DNA of 64,000 nt from NCBI RefSeq assembly GCF_013032505.1, contig NZ_WQCG01000001.1, forward strand, positions 1,116,001 through 1,180,000, written 5' to 3'. Positions 35,709 through 43,678 of the stretch are shown here, in pieces. Position 1 is the first letter of the stretch. Each line of letters begins with the position of its first letter. Under the pieces are notes generated by a model, which worked only from the letters and a program-made list of their open reading frames with translations, was not told the DNA's origin and ran no database searches. A program made the position numbers and the translations under genes. The DNA is from Ruegeria atlantica. GTDB lineage: Bacteria; Pseudomonadota; Alphaproteobacteria; Rhodobacterales; Rhodobacteraceae.

Positions 35709-35912
35709 TTACCTACAGTTGTTTTGCGTTTTGCAGTACAGGACGTTGCCGGCCGCGCCGACAACTGCGCCGAACAGCGGATCGGCGCTGACAACGGCCG
35801 CCCCGACGGCGCCCGCGCCGCCGCCAAGCAGCGCTTGTTCGCCTGTTGTGTCGCCACAGGCCGTAAGCCCTGCGCAGGTCGCCACTGCAAGTAAGAGTTT
35901 CGAGATTCGCAT
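35709..35912 (-). CDS. Small glycine-zipper lipoprotein
   Basis: 67 residues. The signal sequence ends in a lipobox LTAC (Cys19), followed by a Gly/Ala-rich membrane-active stretch GGGAGAVGAAVV (about 31-42) and VVGAAGNVLYC. Small lipoproteins of this kind sit in the outer-membrane envelope. The function is unknown. It has its own terminator, so it is not part of pccA. Confidence 0.75.
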   Translation of the reverse strand: MRISKLLLAVATCAGLTACGDTTGEQALLGGGAGAVGAAVVSADPLFGAVVGAAGNVLYCKTQNNCR

Positions 35913-36562
35913 GATATCTGCCCCTTTTGGATTCTTGATGCGTTCGGGGGCAGATGTCGGATTTCGGCCTTGTTATTCAATAACAGGCAGTCTTGAACGG
36001 AATTTTGCGCAAGTTTGTGCTGCTTTACGCATGGTTGGTGCGCAAAGAAAAACGCGGGCAGGACTTTGTGAACTTCACAAGCCTGCCCGCGGAAGGAAGG
36101 GGTACGGAATAGTAGGTGCATGTGCGACGCAGGCAAAGTAGAGCCGCACGGCTCAAACAGGTTGCTTGGCACAATCGACTGCGTAAACAAAGTATTGTTT
36201 CCGACTAAGATTCCGGCTGGAAATCGCCCATTGGATGAATGCGCGCGCAGATTCACGCCTAGGTTTGGTGCTGTTTCGAATGAAATGCACGGCATTATAG
36301 CTGTCACGTTGCCGTTACTATTCTTCGTCAAATGAGCTGTTTCTGCGCTTGCAGCATCACGGACTACGGGATTGGTCGCCAGAAATTCCCGTCTCAAACG
36401 CAAAGGGTTAACCGATCTGTTCACCATCCGGTGAAACCGGGCCTGAAATCTTGCACATTTCCTTGAGAAAACAGGTGTTCTCCATCCCGTTCTCGTGATT
36501 TCCCTCATTGTCTCTTGCATGGAACGGTGCCGGTGCACACTCGCACACAAGGAATTATCCAC
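35913..36562. other. Long intergenic region between lipoprotein and porin genes
   Basis: 650 bases without a convincing gene. It holds a strong minus-strand terminator (36047-36091) with no gene in front of it, see the candidate small RNA. A long minus-strand frame crosses the region, but its composition is not protein-like. The part nearest the porin should carry the porin promoter, which I could not define. Confidence 0.5.
36047..36105 (-). ncRNA. Candidate small RNA ending in a strong terminator
   Basis: The minus strand has an almost uninterrupted stem: CGCGGGCAGG (36091-36082) pairs with CCTGCCCGCG (36062-36053), with an inner GTGAA/TTCAC extension, followed by five T residues. No coding gene precedes it. 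A possible promoter, TTTGCC-17-TACTAT, lies about 10 bases upstream of the predicted RNA start. The predicted 5' end carries CCCTTCCTTCC, complementary to ribosome-binding sites. The RNA would be about 55-60 nt. No expression evidence is available. Confidence 0.35.
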
Positions 36563-37714
36563 ATGATTGCAAAGAGAAAAACGGCGTTGCTGCTTGCCGT
36601 ATCCGCGCTTGGCATGTCCGGCACTGTTACTTTTGCCCAAGATGCCCAGACGCAAGCGGAACTTGATGCCCTGCGCGCCCGTGTCGAAGCCCTGGAGGCT
36701 GGAAAACCAGGGGCTGGTACTGGTGACCTTCAAATCGGAAACACCACGCTCGACGTTTATGGGTACGTTAAGGCTGATTTCTTCTTCGATACCGACTTTG
36801 AATTGGGCGATCTTGCCGATGCGACCCGAATTGGCGAGCCAGCAGATGCCACCAGCGGCACTTTTGGGGCCACCGTGCGCCAATCGCGCATCGGACTTCG
36901 GACCAATACGCCATCCGCCATCGGTGACATCGCGGGCCAGCTTGAGGTTGACTTGTTTGCATCCGACGGAAACGCCGAATTCCGCCTGCGCCACGCCAAT
37001 ATCCGCATCGGTGACAATTGGTTGATCGGCCAGTACTGGACCAACTTCCAGCCGCTGGACACCTACCCAACTACCGTCGAGTTCAACGGTCCCGTTGGCA
37101 TTCCCTTCGCACGCGTCCCCCAGGTGCGCTATACGAACACACTCGGCTCCGACACAACATTTGCGTTTTCGATCGAAGAAAACGTTGGTGGTTCGGACTC
37201 GAACGATCCCGTTCTGACCGGTTCCATCGAGTACAACAACGACACCTACCTCGCCCGCGCCTCGGCCTTGTACGGCAAGGCCCAATCCGGAGCGGTCGAA
37301 GTGGACCAGACCGGCTTTACCCTTTCGGCCGGAATCCGGCCCTGGCAAGGCGGTCTGTTTCAGGTCAACTATGTCGACGGGGAGGCGCTGGGCCCCTATC
37401 TGATCGCCGCGGGTGACGCCATCGTCAATGGTCAGGCCAATGACGTGGATGGCTTTACCGTGGAGTTCCGCCAGGACCTCAGCCCCAAGTGGAACGTCGG
37501 CATCGCCTACGGGCAAGAAAACTACGACCTGCCGACCTCGACCGGGACCCTGTCCTTCACCGAAGTCGAAACGATCCACGTGAATGCCTTTTACAAAGCA
37601 ACCGACAACCTGACCTTTAGCGCCGAATTCTTCTATGGCGAACGCAACGACGAGCCGACCGGGCGCACCTTTGACAGCAACCGGATTCAATTGGCCGCAC
37701 AGCTGAATTTCTGA
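36563..37714 (+). CDS. Outer-membrane porin with a coiled-coil N-terminus
   Basis: 383 residues from the ATG at 36563 (AAGGAA upstream). A signal peptide ending VTFAQ is followed by a short trimeric coiled coil (QAELDALRARVEALEAG, about 34-50), as in DcaP-like porins. Beta-barrel strands follow, with aromatic girdles such as LDVYGYVKADFFFDTD, and the terminal strand ends in LAAQLNF, the C-terminal Phe recognised by the BAM machinery. It probably imports small anionic or neutral solutes. Its place in a propionate block is unusual. Confidence 0.85.
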   Translation: MIAKRKTALLLAVSALGMSGTVTFAQDAQTQAELDALRARVEALEAGKPGAGTGDLQIGNTTLDVYGYVKADFFFDTDFELGDLADATRIGEPADATSGTFGATVRQSRIGLRTNTPSAIGDIAGQLEVDLFASDGNAEFRLRHANIRIGDNWLIGQYWTNFQPLDTYPTTVEFNGPVGIPFARVPQVRYTNTLGSDTTFAFSIEENVGGSDSNDPVLTGSIEYNNDTYLARASALYGKAQSGAVEVDQTGFTLSAGIRPWQGGLFQVNYVDGEALGPYLIAAGDAIVNGQANDVDGFTVEFRQDLSPKWNVGIAYGQENYDLPTSTGTLSFTEVETIHVNAFYKATDNLTFSAEFFYGERNDEPTGRTFDSNRIQLAAQLNF

Positions 37715-37725
37715 CAACACATAAC

Positions 37726-37750
37726 GGCCCTGCCCCGACGTGGGCAGGGT
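37726..37750 (+). terminator. Hairpin after the porin gene
   Basis: CCCTGCCC (37728-37735) pairs with GGGCAGGG (37742-37749). The T run is minimal, so termination may be inefficient or Rho-assisted. Confidence 0.45.
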
Positions 37751-37800
37751 TCCGGACCAGGACGGCCCCACGGTGTTATGTGCAACGACAGTCTGCACGA

Positions 37801-38154
37801 TCAGCGCACCCCGTCGAAAATTTCGGGGAAAGAAATCCGACCCACATTCGGATCAATCACCAAAAGCGCATCGTAACTGGCGGGATCAAACGGATCCTCG
37901 GCCGGAACGACTTCGCGTTCGAAAAGCCAGCATAGCCGGCCGGCGTCCAGATTGCCCCGCTCAAAGGGTTGATCACCAAAATGCGCCCACAGAGCTTCCA
38001 TAAAAGCCGCATCCGCGCGTTTATCTGCAGGTTTGCGGTCCCGAAACCGCTCACGCCGGGTCAGCGGTGTCACGCCTTTGGGATTGGCTCGACGAATGGT
38101 GAACTGAAAGTCCGTGCCCGGCAGGCGACCGGGAAATCCGCGATGTTTCAGCAT
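37801..38154 (-). CDS. Conserved hypothetical protein in the pcc locus
   Basis: 117 residues without a signal peptide or membrane segment. The N-terminus is basic (LKHRGFPGRLPGTDFQFTIRRANP), and a region ERFRDRKPADKRADAAFMEALWAHFGD precedes an acidic end (VIDPNVGRISFPEIFDGVR). No family recognised. It lies between pccA and pccB on the same strand. Confidence 0.65.
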   Translation of the reverse strand: MLKHRGFPGRLPGTDFQFTIRRANPKGVTPLTRRERFRDRKPADKRADAAFMEALWAHFGDQPFERGNLDAGRLCWLFEREVVPAEDPFDPASYDALLVIDPNVGRISFPEIFDGVR

Positions 38155-38290
38155 GGTTCCACCTCAATTGTACAAGGGGTCATGGGGATCAGATTTCCAC
38201 ATCCGTCACGGGATGATGTCATGGTGCGCACCTCCAAAGCCGCGTAGCTGTTCAGAAATGCCCTGACCGGATGAACTGAGGGATTCATGG

Positions 38291-38776
38291 TCAAAGCCCC
38301 TCCCAGATACACCGGGACTGTTCCAGCCGGTAGGCTTCAAAGAACTGGGTGGCGTCAGGGGATGAACGCCCGAATTCAATGGGGCGATCCGACAAGGAAA
38401 TGACCACCCGCGCCGGTTCCAGTTCGTATTTGGCCACATAAGCGACCGCAAGCGTCTGGCACAGATGTTCCATATCCACCGAAGCGATGTCGTATCCGAT
38501 CCGGCCACTGTCTGATCCGATCTTGGGGGCAATAAAGCGGAACCGAACCCAAAGCTCGCCGGGGTTATCGTCCAGCAAAACGTCACTCAGGTGCACAGGC
38601 TGCCCGGACGGGACGGGCAACAGGTTTTCGGTATCAGCCAGAACAGGGGACACACAAACCGACAGCAGAACTGCTAAAGCGCGATCCCAGACTCGCCAGA
38701 AGCGAGCTCCTCTCTCCGGGATCGCGCGCGCTTGGCTGTGGGCCCGCGCTGTTCTATGTCTAGTGGGGCAACTCAT
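38291..38776 (-). CDS. DUF6497-like secreted protein, start uncertain
   Basis: The mature part (LPVPSGQPVHLSDVLLDDNPGELWVRFRFIAP ... TQFFEAYRLEQSRCIWEGL) resembles the DUF6497 family, which I associate with Rhodobacterales. A good signal-peptide core (WDRALAVLLSVCVSPVLA) has no ATG, GTG or TTG close in front of it. The nearest ATG, at 38776, gives a 27-residue charged n-region, which is unusual. A purine-rich GAGAGAGGAG lies in the loop of an inverted repeat just upstream of the signal core. The start codon is therefore unresolved. Confidence 0.6.
   Translation of the reverse strand: MSCPTRHRTARAHSQARAIPERGARFWRVWDRALAVLLSVCVSPVLADTENLLPVPSGQPVHLSDVLLDDNPGELWVRFRFIAPKIGSDSGRIGYDIASVDMEHLCQTLAVAYVAKYELEPARVVISLSDRPIEFGRSSPDATQFFEAYRLEQSRCIWEGL
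38680..38728. repeat. Perfect inverted repeat with inner hairpin near the DUF6497-like start
   Basis: GCGCGATCCC (38680-38689) and GGGATCGCGC (38719-38728) form 10-bp arms. Inside them CTCGC-CAGAA-GCGAG forms a second stem and the purine-rich GAGAGAGGAG is in the remaining loop. It could fold in the mRNA leader and mask the ribosome-binding site. Confidence 0.5.
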
Positions 38777-38886
38777 TAGCAGTTGTGGCCTCAATGTCAA
38801 TTTTTCACCAAAATTGCCTGCCCTAATTTGCTGTCTTAGACTAAATCCAAGCCGCTCCATTAGGGCAGATTCCTTGGCACGTTCCC

Positions 38887-40419
38887 TCAAAGCGGAATGT
38901 TATCGTGCTTTTTCCAAGGGTTCTTCACCTGCTTGTTGCGCAAGCTGGCGAACGCGCGCGATACGCGACGGCGGGTCGATTGCGGCATGATCACCTCGTC
39001 GATAAAGCCACGCTCGGCCGCGACGAACGGGTTCGCGAACCTGTCCTCATAGTCCTGCGTGTGCTGTGCGATCTTCTCGGCATCGCCCAGATCGGCACGA
39101 TGGATGATTTCGGTCGCGCCCTTTGCGCCCATTACCGCAATCTCGGCTGTGGGCCAGGCATAGTTGAAATCGCCGCGCAGATGCTTGGAGGCCATAACAT
39201 CATAGGCACCACCATAAGCCTTACGGGTGATCACGGTGACCTTTGGCACCGTGGCTTCACCGTATGCAAACAACAACTTGGCGCCGTGCTTGATCACTCC
39301 GCCATATTCCTGCGACGTCCCCGGCAGGAAACCAGGCACATCCACCAGCGTGAGGATCGGAATTTCAAAGCAATCACAGAACCGTACAAACCGCGCGGCT
39401 TTGCGCGAGCTGTCGATGTCCAGACAACCGGCCAGAACCATTGGCTGATTGGCCACAACGCCCACGGTCTGCCCTTCAAGCCGGATGAATCCAGTGATGA
39501 TGTTCTTGGCGTAATCCTCTTGAATCTCGTAGAAATCGCCCTCATCCGCCACTTTGGTGATGAGTTCCTTCATGTCATAGGGCGTATTCGGGTTGTCGGG
39601 GATCAACGTGTCCAGCGAAGCTTCCAGACGGTCGGGCTCGTCAAAGAACGGGCGTACTGGAGGTTTTTCGCGGTTGTTGAGCGGCAGGAAATCGACCAGG
39701 CGGCGGACTTCGGCCAGTGCTTCTACATCGTTTTCGAACGCGCCATCTGCGACTGAAGACTTCTTGGTGTGTGTCGACGCGCCACCCAGTTCCTCGGCAG
39801 TGACAACCTCGTTTGTAACTGTCTTAACCACGTCGGGGCCGGTCACAAACATGTAAGAGGTGTCTTTGACCATGAAGATAAAGTCGGTCATTGCCGGGCT
39901 GTAAACAGCACCACCAGCACAGGGGCCCATGATGACGCTGATCTGCGGCACCACGCCTGATGCCATGATGTTGCGCTGGAACACCTCGGCGTAACCAGCC
40001 AGTGATGCCACACCCTCCTGAATTCGTGCGCCACCCGAATCGTTGATCCCAATTACAGGCGCACCGTTCTGAACGGCCATATCCATGATCTTGCAGATTT
40101 TTTGCGCGTGAGTTTCCGAGAGTGAGCCGCCAAAGACCGTAAAGTCCTGACTGAACACATAAACCATGCGACCATTAATCGTACCCCAGCCAGTGACAAC
40201 ACCATCACCCGCAGGCTTTTGATTTTCCATTCCGAAATCGGTGCACCGATGACTGACAAACATGTCGAATTCTTCAAAGCTGCCTTCATCCAAAAGCAGC
40301 TCAATCCGTTCACGCGCAGTCAGCTTGCCGCGTGCGTGTTGTGCGTCGATACGCTTTTGCCCGCCACCTAGTCGTGCGTTGTCGCGACGGCCTTCAAGTT
40401 CGGAAAGGATGTCTTTCAT
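38887..40419 (-). CDS. pccB: Propionyl-CoA carboxylase, carboxyltransferase beta subunit
   Basis: 510 residues from the ATG at 40419. The two crotonase-like halves are complete: N-terminal [25 protein letters not shown] (about 31-55), [19 protein letters not shown] (about 115-133), [15 protein letters not shown], then C-terminal [17 protein letters not shown] (about 378-394) and [19 protein letters not shown]. It transfers the carboxyl group from PccA-biotin to propionyl-CoA. TTGCAAA elements lie in its promoter region. Confidence 0.97.
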   Translation of the reverse strand: MKDILSELEGRRDNARLGGGQKRIDAQHARGKLTARERIELLLDEGSFEEFDMFVSHRCTDFGMENQKPAGDGVVTGWGTINGRMVYVFSQDFTVFGGSLSETHAQKICKIMDMAVQNGAPVIGINDSGGARIQEGVASLAGYAEVFQRNIMASGVVPQISVIMGPCAGGAVYSPAMTDFIFMVKDTSYMFVTGPDVVKTVTNEVVTAEELGGASTHTKKSSVADGAFENDVEALAEVRRLVDFLPLNNREKPPVRPFFDEPDRLEASLDTLIPDNPNTPYDMKELITKVADEGDFYEIQEDYAKNIITGFIRLEGQTVGVVANQPMVLAGCLDIDSSRKAARFVRFCDCFEIPILTLVDVPGFLPGTSQEYGGVIKHGAKLLFAYGEATVPKVTVITRKAYGGAYDVMASKHLRGDFNYAWPTAEIAVMGAKGATEIIHRADLGDAEKIAQHTQDYEDRFANPFVAAERGFIDEVIMPQSTRRRVSRAFASLRNKQVKNPWKKHDNIPL

Positions 40420-40484
40420 AGCGATGATCCCCTGTAAAATCTGGCCGGACACTATACTCTGACGCTACAAGACCAAAGCACCTT

Positions 40485-40540
40485 TCCGCAAATTTGCAAA
40501 CTATTGACAACTGACTTCTTGAATATTGTAAACTTGCAAA
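40485..40540. promoter_or_regulatory. Two tandem TTTGCAAA-type elements between pccB and the MFS gene, with a promoter
   Basis: TCCGCAAATTTGCAAA (40485-40500) and ATTGTAAACTTGCAAA (40525-40540) are each two adjoining 8-base copies of a TTTGCAAA-like element. They are 40 bases apart on the same strand. Between and across them is a plus-strand promoter, TTGACA (40504-40509), 17 bases, TGTAAA (40527-40532), directed at the MFS gene. The known target motif of Rhodobacter PccR is built from TTTGCAAA elements. Confidence 0.6.
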
Positions 40541-40602
40541 TTTTTGTTTTCGAAACGCCAGACGGATGGCATTCCTATCCGCGGTGTCTATACATGTGAA
40601 CC

Positions 40603-41808
40603 ATGCAGTTTAGTTCTTCGTCGGCGCATCGGTCGCCACCAAAGATTACCACACTGGTTTTGCTGTCCGGACTGTCCGCGCTCAGCCTCAATTTGTTTTT
40701 GCCGAGCCTACCTAACATGGCCCTGCACTTTCAGGCTGACTACAAGGTTATGCAGCTGTCTATCGCTCTGTACCTGCTGGTCAATGCGGTGCTGCAGATC
40801 CTGATCGGACCAATCGCCGACAAGGCGGGGCGCCGGCCTGTTCTGCTTTGGGGCTTGGTCCTATTTCTACTGGCCACGCTTGGGTGCATTTATGCCCCCA
40901 ACGTCGAGGTCTTTCTTGTTTTCCGGATGTGCCAGGCAATCATCGTTGTTGGCATGGTTCTAAGCCGTGCGGCGGTTCGTGATCTGTACGACCAGGATCA
41001 GGCCGCATCGATGATAGGCTATGTGACGATGGGCATGGCCGTTGTCCCCATGATCGGCCCTGCGATCGGAGGCTTGCTGGAGGAGAGTTATGGCTGGAAA
41101 GCCAACTTCTGGCTGCCCTTCGTTCTTGGCGTAATGACGCTGATGCTTACCTATTCAGATTTTGGTGAAACGTCGGCCAAAAGCGGCAAAACACTGATTC
41201 AACAGTTCCGGGAATACCCTGAACTGCTGCGATCCCCGCGATTTTGGGGCTATTCGCTGTCATCCGCACTGTCATCGGGCGCGTTCTTTGCCTACCTGGG
41301 CGGCGCTCCCTTTATTGGCACCGAGCTGTTCGGCCTCAGCGCCGCCGAGGTCGGCATATATTTTGGCGCCCCTGCAGTTGGATACTTTTTGGGTAACTTC
41401 GTCAGCGGTCGCTATTCCGTTCACTTCGGTGTCAATAGAATGGTGCTTTGGGGCTGCTGGTTGAACGCGATAGGCGTCGCCATGTCTGCCGTATTGTTTT
41501 TGGCCGGTTTCGGAACAGCGCTCAGTTTTTTCGGCTTTATGACGTTTGTGGGCGTCGGAAACGGCATGACGATTCCAAACGCTACCGCCGGCGCGCTGTC
41601 GGTACGTCCGCATTTGGCCGCCACTGCTTCTGGGCTGAGTGGTGCAATCATGTTGAGTGGCGGCGCAGGCCTCAGCGCCCTTGCCGGAGCCTTGCTAACC
41701 CATGAAACCGGAGCGATGCCTCTGCTATGGTTAATGCTGGCAACTTCGGTCCTGGCTGTCTGCGCAATTTTGTCTGTCATACGACGTGAACAGAAATTGG
41801 GCCTTTGA
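40603..41808 (+). CDS. MFS exporter, Bcr/CflA-like
   Basis: 401 residues with about 12 transmembrane segments. The N-terminal loop KAGRRPVLLWGLVLF between helices 2 and 3 and the motif RMCQAIIVVGMVLSRAAVRDLYD match the Bcr/CflA multidrug-efflux branch. Specific substrates are not predictable. It stands between pccB and the PccR-type regulator. TTGCAAA elements overlap its promoter, so it may respond to propionyl-CoA signals. Confidence 0.87.
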   Translation: MQFSSSSAHRSPPKITTLVLLSGLSALSLNLFLPSLPNMALHFQADYKVMQLSIALYLLVNAVLQILIGPIADKAGRRPVLLWGLVLFLLATLGCIYAPNVEVFLVFRMCQAIIVVGMVLSRAAVRDLYDQDQAASMIGYVTMGMAVVPMIGPAIGGLLEESYGWKANFWLPFVLGVMTLMLTYSDFGETSAKSGKTLIQQFREYPELLRSPRFWGYSLSSALSSGAFFAYLGGAPFIGTELFGLSAAEVGIYFGAPAVGYFLGNFVSGRYSVHFGVNRMVLWGCWLNAIGVAMSAVLFLAGFGTALSFFGFMTFVGVGNGMTIPNATAGALSVRPHLAATASGLSGAIMLSGGAGLSALAGALLTHETGAMPLLWLMLATSVLAVCAILSVIRREQKLGL

Positions 41809-41827
41809 CGCGACTTGTTTATATTGG

Positions 41828-41865
41828 TTTGCAAAGTTAGCTTGCCGAATTAGAAAAGTTGCAAA
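41828..41865 (+). promoter_or_regulatory. TTGCAAA elements upstream of the PccR-type regulator gene
   Basis: TTTGCAAA (41828-41835) and GTTGCAAA (41858-41865) lie 30 bases apart, just before the regulator start codon. They suggest autoregulation. Confidence 0.55.
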
Positions 41866-41873
41866 GGCCCGCC

Positions 41874-43274
41874 ATGGCGACACAGAAACTCTATGCAGGT
41901 GCAAAGCTGCGTGAAATGCGCACGCGCCTTTCACTAACCCAAAAGGAATTTGCCGCCAAACTGGGTGTTTCCCTGCCGTATCTGAACCAGATGGAGAACA
42001 ACAACCGGCCGATTTCGACCACTGTTGTCTTGGCTCTGGCGCAAGAATTCGGAATGGATGTCACCGAGTTAAGCACCGGCGACAGCGAACGCCTGGTTTC
42101 GGACATGCGCGAAGCTTTGGCCGATCCGGTTTTTGACGACGCTATTCCGCCTCTGGCTGATCTCCGCCTGACGGCGTCAAACGCGCCTGCACTTGCACGG
42201 GCCTTCATCGCCCTACATCGAACCTATCGTCAGACGCATGAACGCTTGGCTTCCCTTGACGAAGCATTGGGGCGCGAAGATGCGCGGATCCAGGCCAGCC
42301 CTTGGGAGGAAGTTCGGGACTTCTTCCACTATTGCGACAACTATATCGACGCGGTGGACCGTGCAGCTGAACGATTTGCGGGGCGGGCCGAGGATGCCGG
42401 CGGCATTCGCGCGGCGGCCCTGGACAGCCTTGCGGAACGCGGCATCCGGGTACAATTCCCGGATATCGACGAAACCCGAAAGTACGACCCGGAAAACAAG
42501 ACGCTGCTGCTTTCGTCCAGAACCGCGCCACAAACTCAGGTATTTCAACTGTTGTTGCAGGTCGCATTGATCAGCCAGGACAAACTGCTGGAAGCCACGC
42601 TGGATTTTGCCAAGTTTCAAAGCGACGAAGCCCGTTCAATTGCCAAAATCGGACTGGCCAACTACTTCGCCGGCGCATCGTTGATGCCGTATACCAAGTT
42701 TCTGACAATGGCAGAGGAATGCCGCCACGATCTTGAACTGCTCAGCAACCGGTTTGGGGCATCGATCGAACAGGTTGCGCATAGACTATCGACTCTGCAA
42801 CGCCCGGGCGCCAAGGGGATTCCCTTCTTTTTCGTACGCGTTGATCAGGCCGGAACGATCACTAAAAGGCACTCGGCCACGCGCCTGCAATTTGCCCGGT
42901 TTGGCGGTGCCTGCCCCTTATGGAACGTGCACCGCGCCTTCGAAACGCCCGGCCACTTTCTGCGTCAGCTTGCAGAAACACCCGATGGCGTTCAGTATAT
43001 TTCTCTGGCTCGAGACGTGTCGAAATCCGGAGGCTCATACGGTGCACCGGTACGTCGTTATGCCATTGCCCTTGGGTGCGAAGTGCGCCACGCCGAGGCG
43101 CTGGTTTATGCCGACAATCTGGACTTCAACAACGCCAGTGCCTACGAGCCAATTGGCATATCCTGCCGCATCTGCGAGCGGCAGAATTGTCATCAGCGAT
43201 CGGTTCCGCCATTGGAAAGACGCTTAACGATAGACGCCCATACCCGCGGCACCCTGCCCTATGAAGTCACCTGA
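41874..43274 (+). CDS. pccR: PccR/ScfR-type transcriptional regulator
   Basis: 466 residues. An N-terminal XRE helix-turn-helix (KLREMRTRLSLTQKEFAAKLGVSLPYLNQMENNNRPIS, about 9-46) is followed by the IrrE/ImmA-like region with LANYFAGASLMPYTKFLTMAEE (about 259-280) in place of a typical HExxH site. A C-terminal DUF2083-type part has GISCRICERQNCHQRSVPPL. This is the short-chain fatty acyl-CoA regulator layout (PccR, RamB). PccR controls propionyl-CoA carboxylase in Rhodobacter sphaeroides. Location next to pccB and the elements above support the same role. Confidence 0.88.
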   Translation: MATQKLYAGAKLREMRTRLSLTQKEFAAKLGVSLPYLNQMENNNRPISTTVVLALAQEFGMDVTELSTGDSERLVSDMREALADPVFDDAIPPLADLRLTASNAPALARAFIALHRTYRQTHERLASLDEALGREDARIQASPWEEVRDFFHYCDNYIDAVDRAAERFAGRAEDAGGIRAAALDSLAERGIRVQFPDIDETRKYDPENKTLLLSSRTAPQTQVFQLLLQVALISQDKLLEATLDFAKFQSDEARSIAKIGLANYFAGASLMPYTKFLTMAEECRHDLELLSNRFGASIEQVAHRLSTLQRPGAKGIPFFFVRVDQAGTITKRHSATRLQFARFGGACPLWNVHRAFETPGHFLRQLAETPDGVQYISLARDVSKSGGSYGAPVRRYAIALGCEVRHAEALVYADNLDFNNASAYEPIGISCRICERQNCHQRSVPPLERRLTIDAHTRGTLPYEVT

Positions 43275-43347
43275 TCTTGACCTGGGCTGACAATATCCTA
43301 AGGGATGCGCGGCCTGCCGCGACCAGGGGCCGAGCCCCCGTTATGCC

Positions 43348-43587
43348 TCAGGCTTTCGACAGGATAGCCCAGATCTCGTCTTTCAAACCCGCACGCTTCT
43401 TACGCAGGTCCGTTTCAGCAAGATCATCCATCGGCTCAACATTGGTTTCGGCTCGATGCACTTCGCGGTTGATCTCATGGTATTCATCCGCCAGCCGCGC
43501 AAAATGAGCGTCCGTTTGCTTGAGTTGGCTCATCAGCTCAACCTTGTCCGGAAACTCTTCAGCCAGTTCGTGCGGGGTATGGGACAT
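43348..43587 (-). CDS. YdcH/DUF465 family small protein
   Basis: 79 residues, all helical: MSHTPHELAEEFPDKVELMSQL ... HFARLADEYHEINREVHRAE ... LRKKRAGLKDEIWAIL. The spaced His, Glu and basic residues form the coiled-coil hairpin of the DUF465 family. The function is not known. It stands alone between the regulator and betA. Confidence 0.88.
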   Translation of the reverse strand: MSHTPHELAEEFPDKVELMSQLKQTDAHFARLADEYHEINREVHRAETNVEPMDDLAETDLRKKRAGLKDEIWAILSKA

Positions 43588-43678
43588 TCCTGTTCGCTCC
43601 TCAAAATATGTTGTTGCGATTCAAGTCTATTCGTCCGGTCCCCGTCAATCTTTGACGCGGATCAAATCATGCATTCGA

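Noticed and set aside
35573..37798. A 741-codon minus-strand open frame across the lipoprotein gene, the long spacer and the porin gene
   Set aside because: It is antisense to a clear porin and in another frame than the lipoprotein. Its translation has a random composition rich in Arg, Ser and Cys with no domain, and there is no ribosome-binding site.
43326..43340. A terminator after the PccR-type regulator
   Set aside because: GGGGC-CGA-GCCCC forms a stem, but the loop is very short and no T run follows on either strand.
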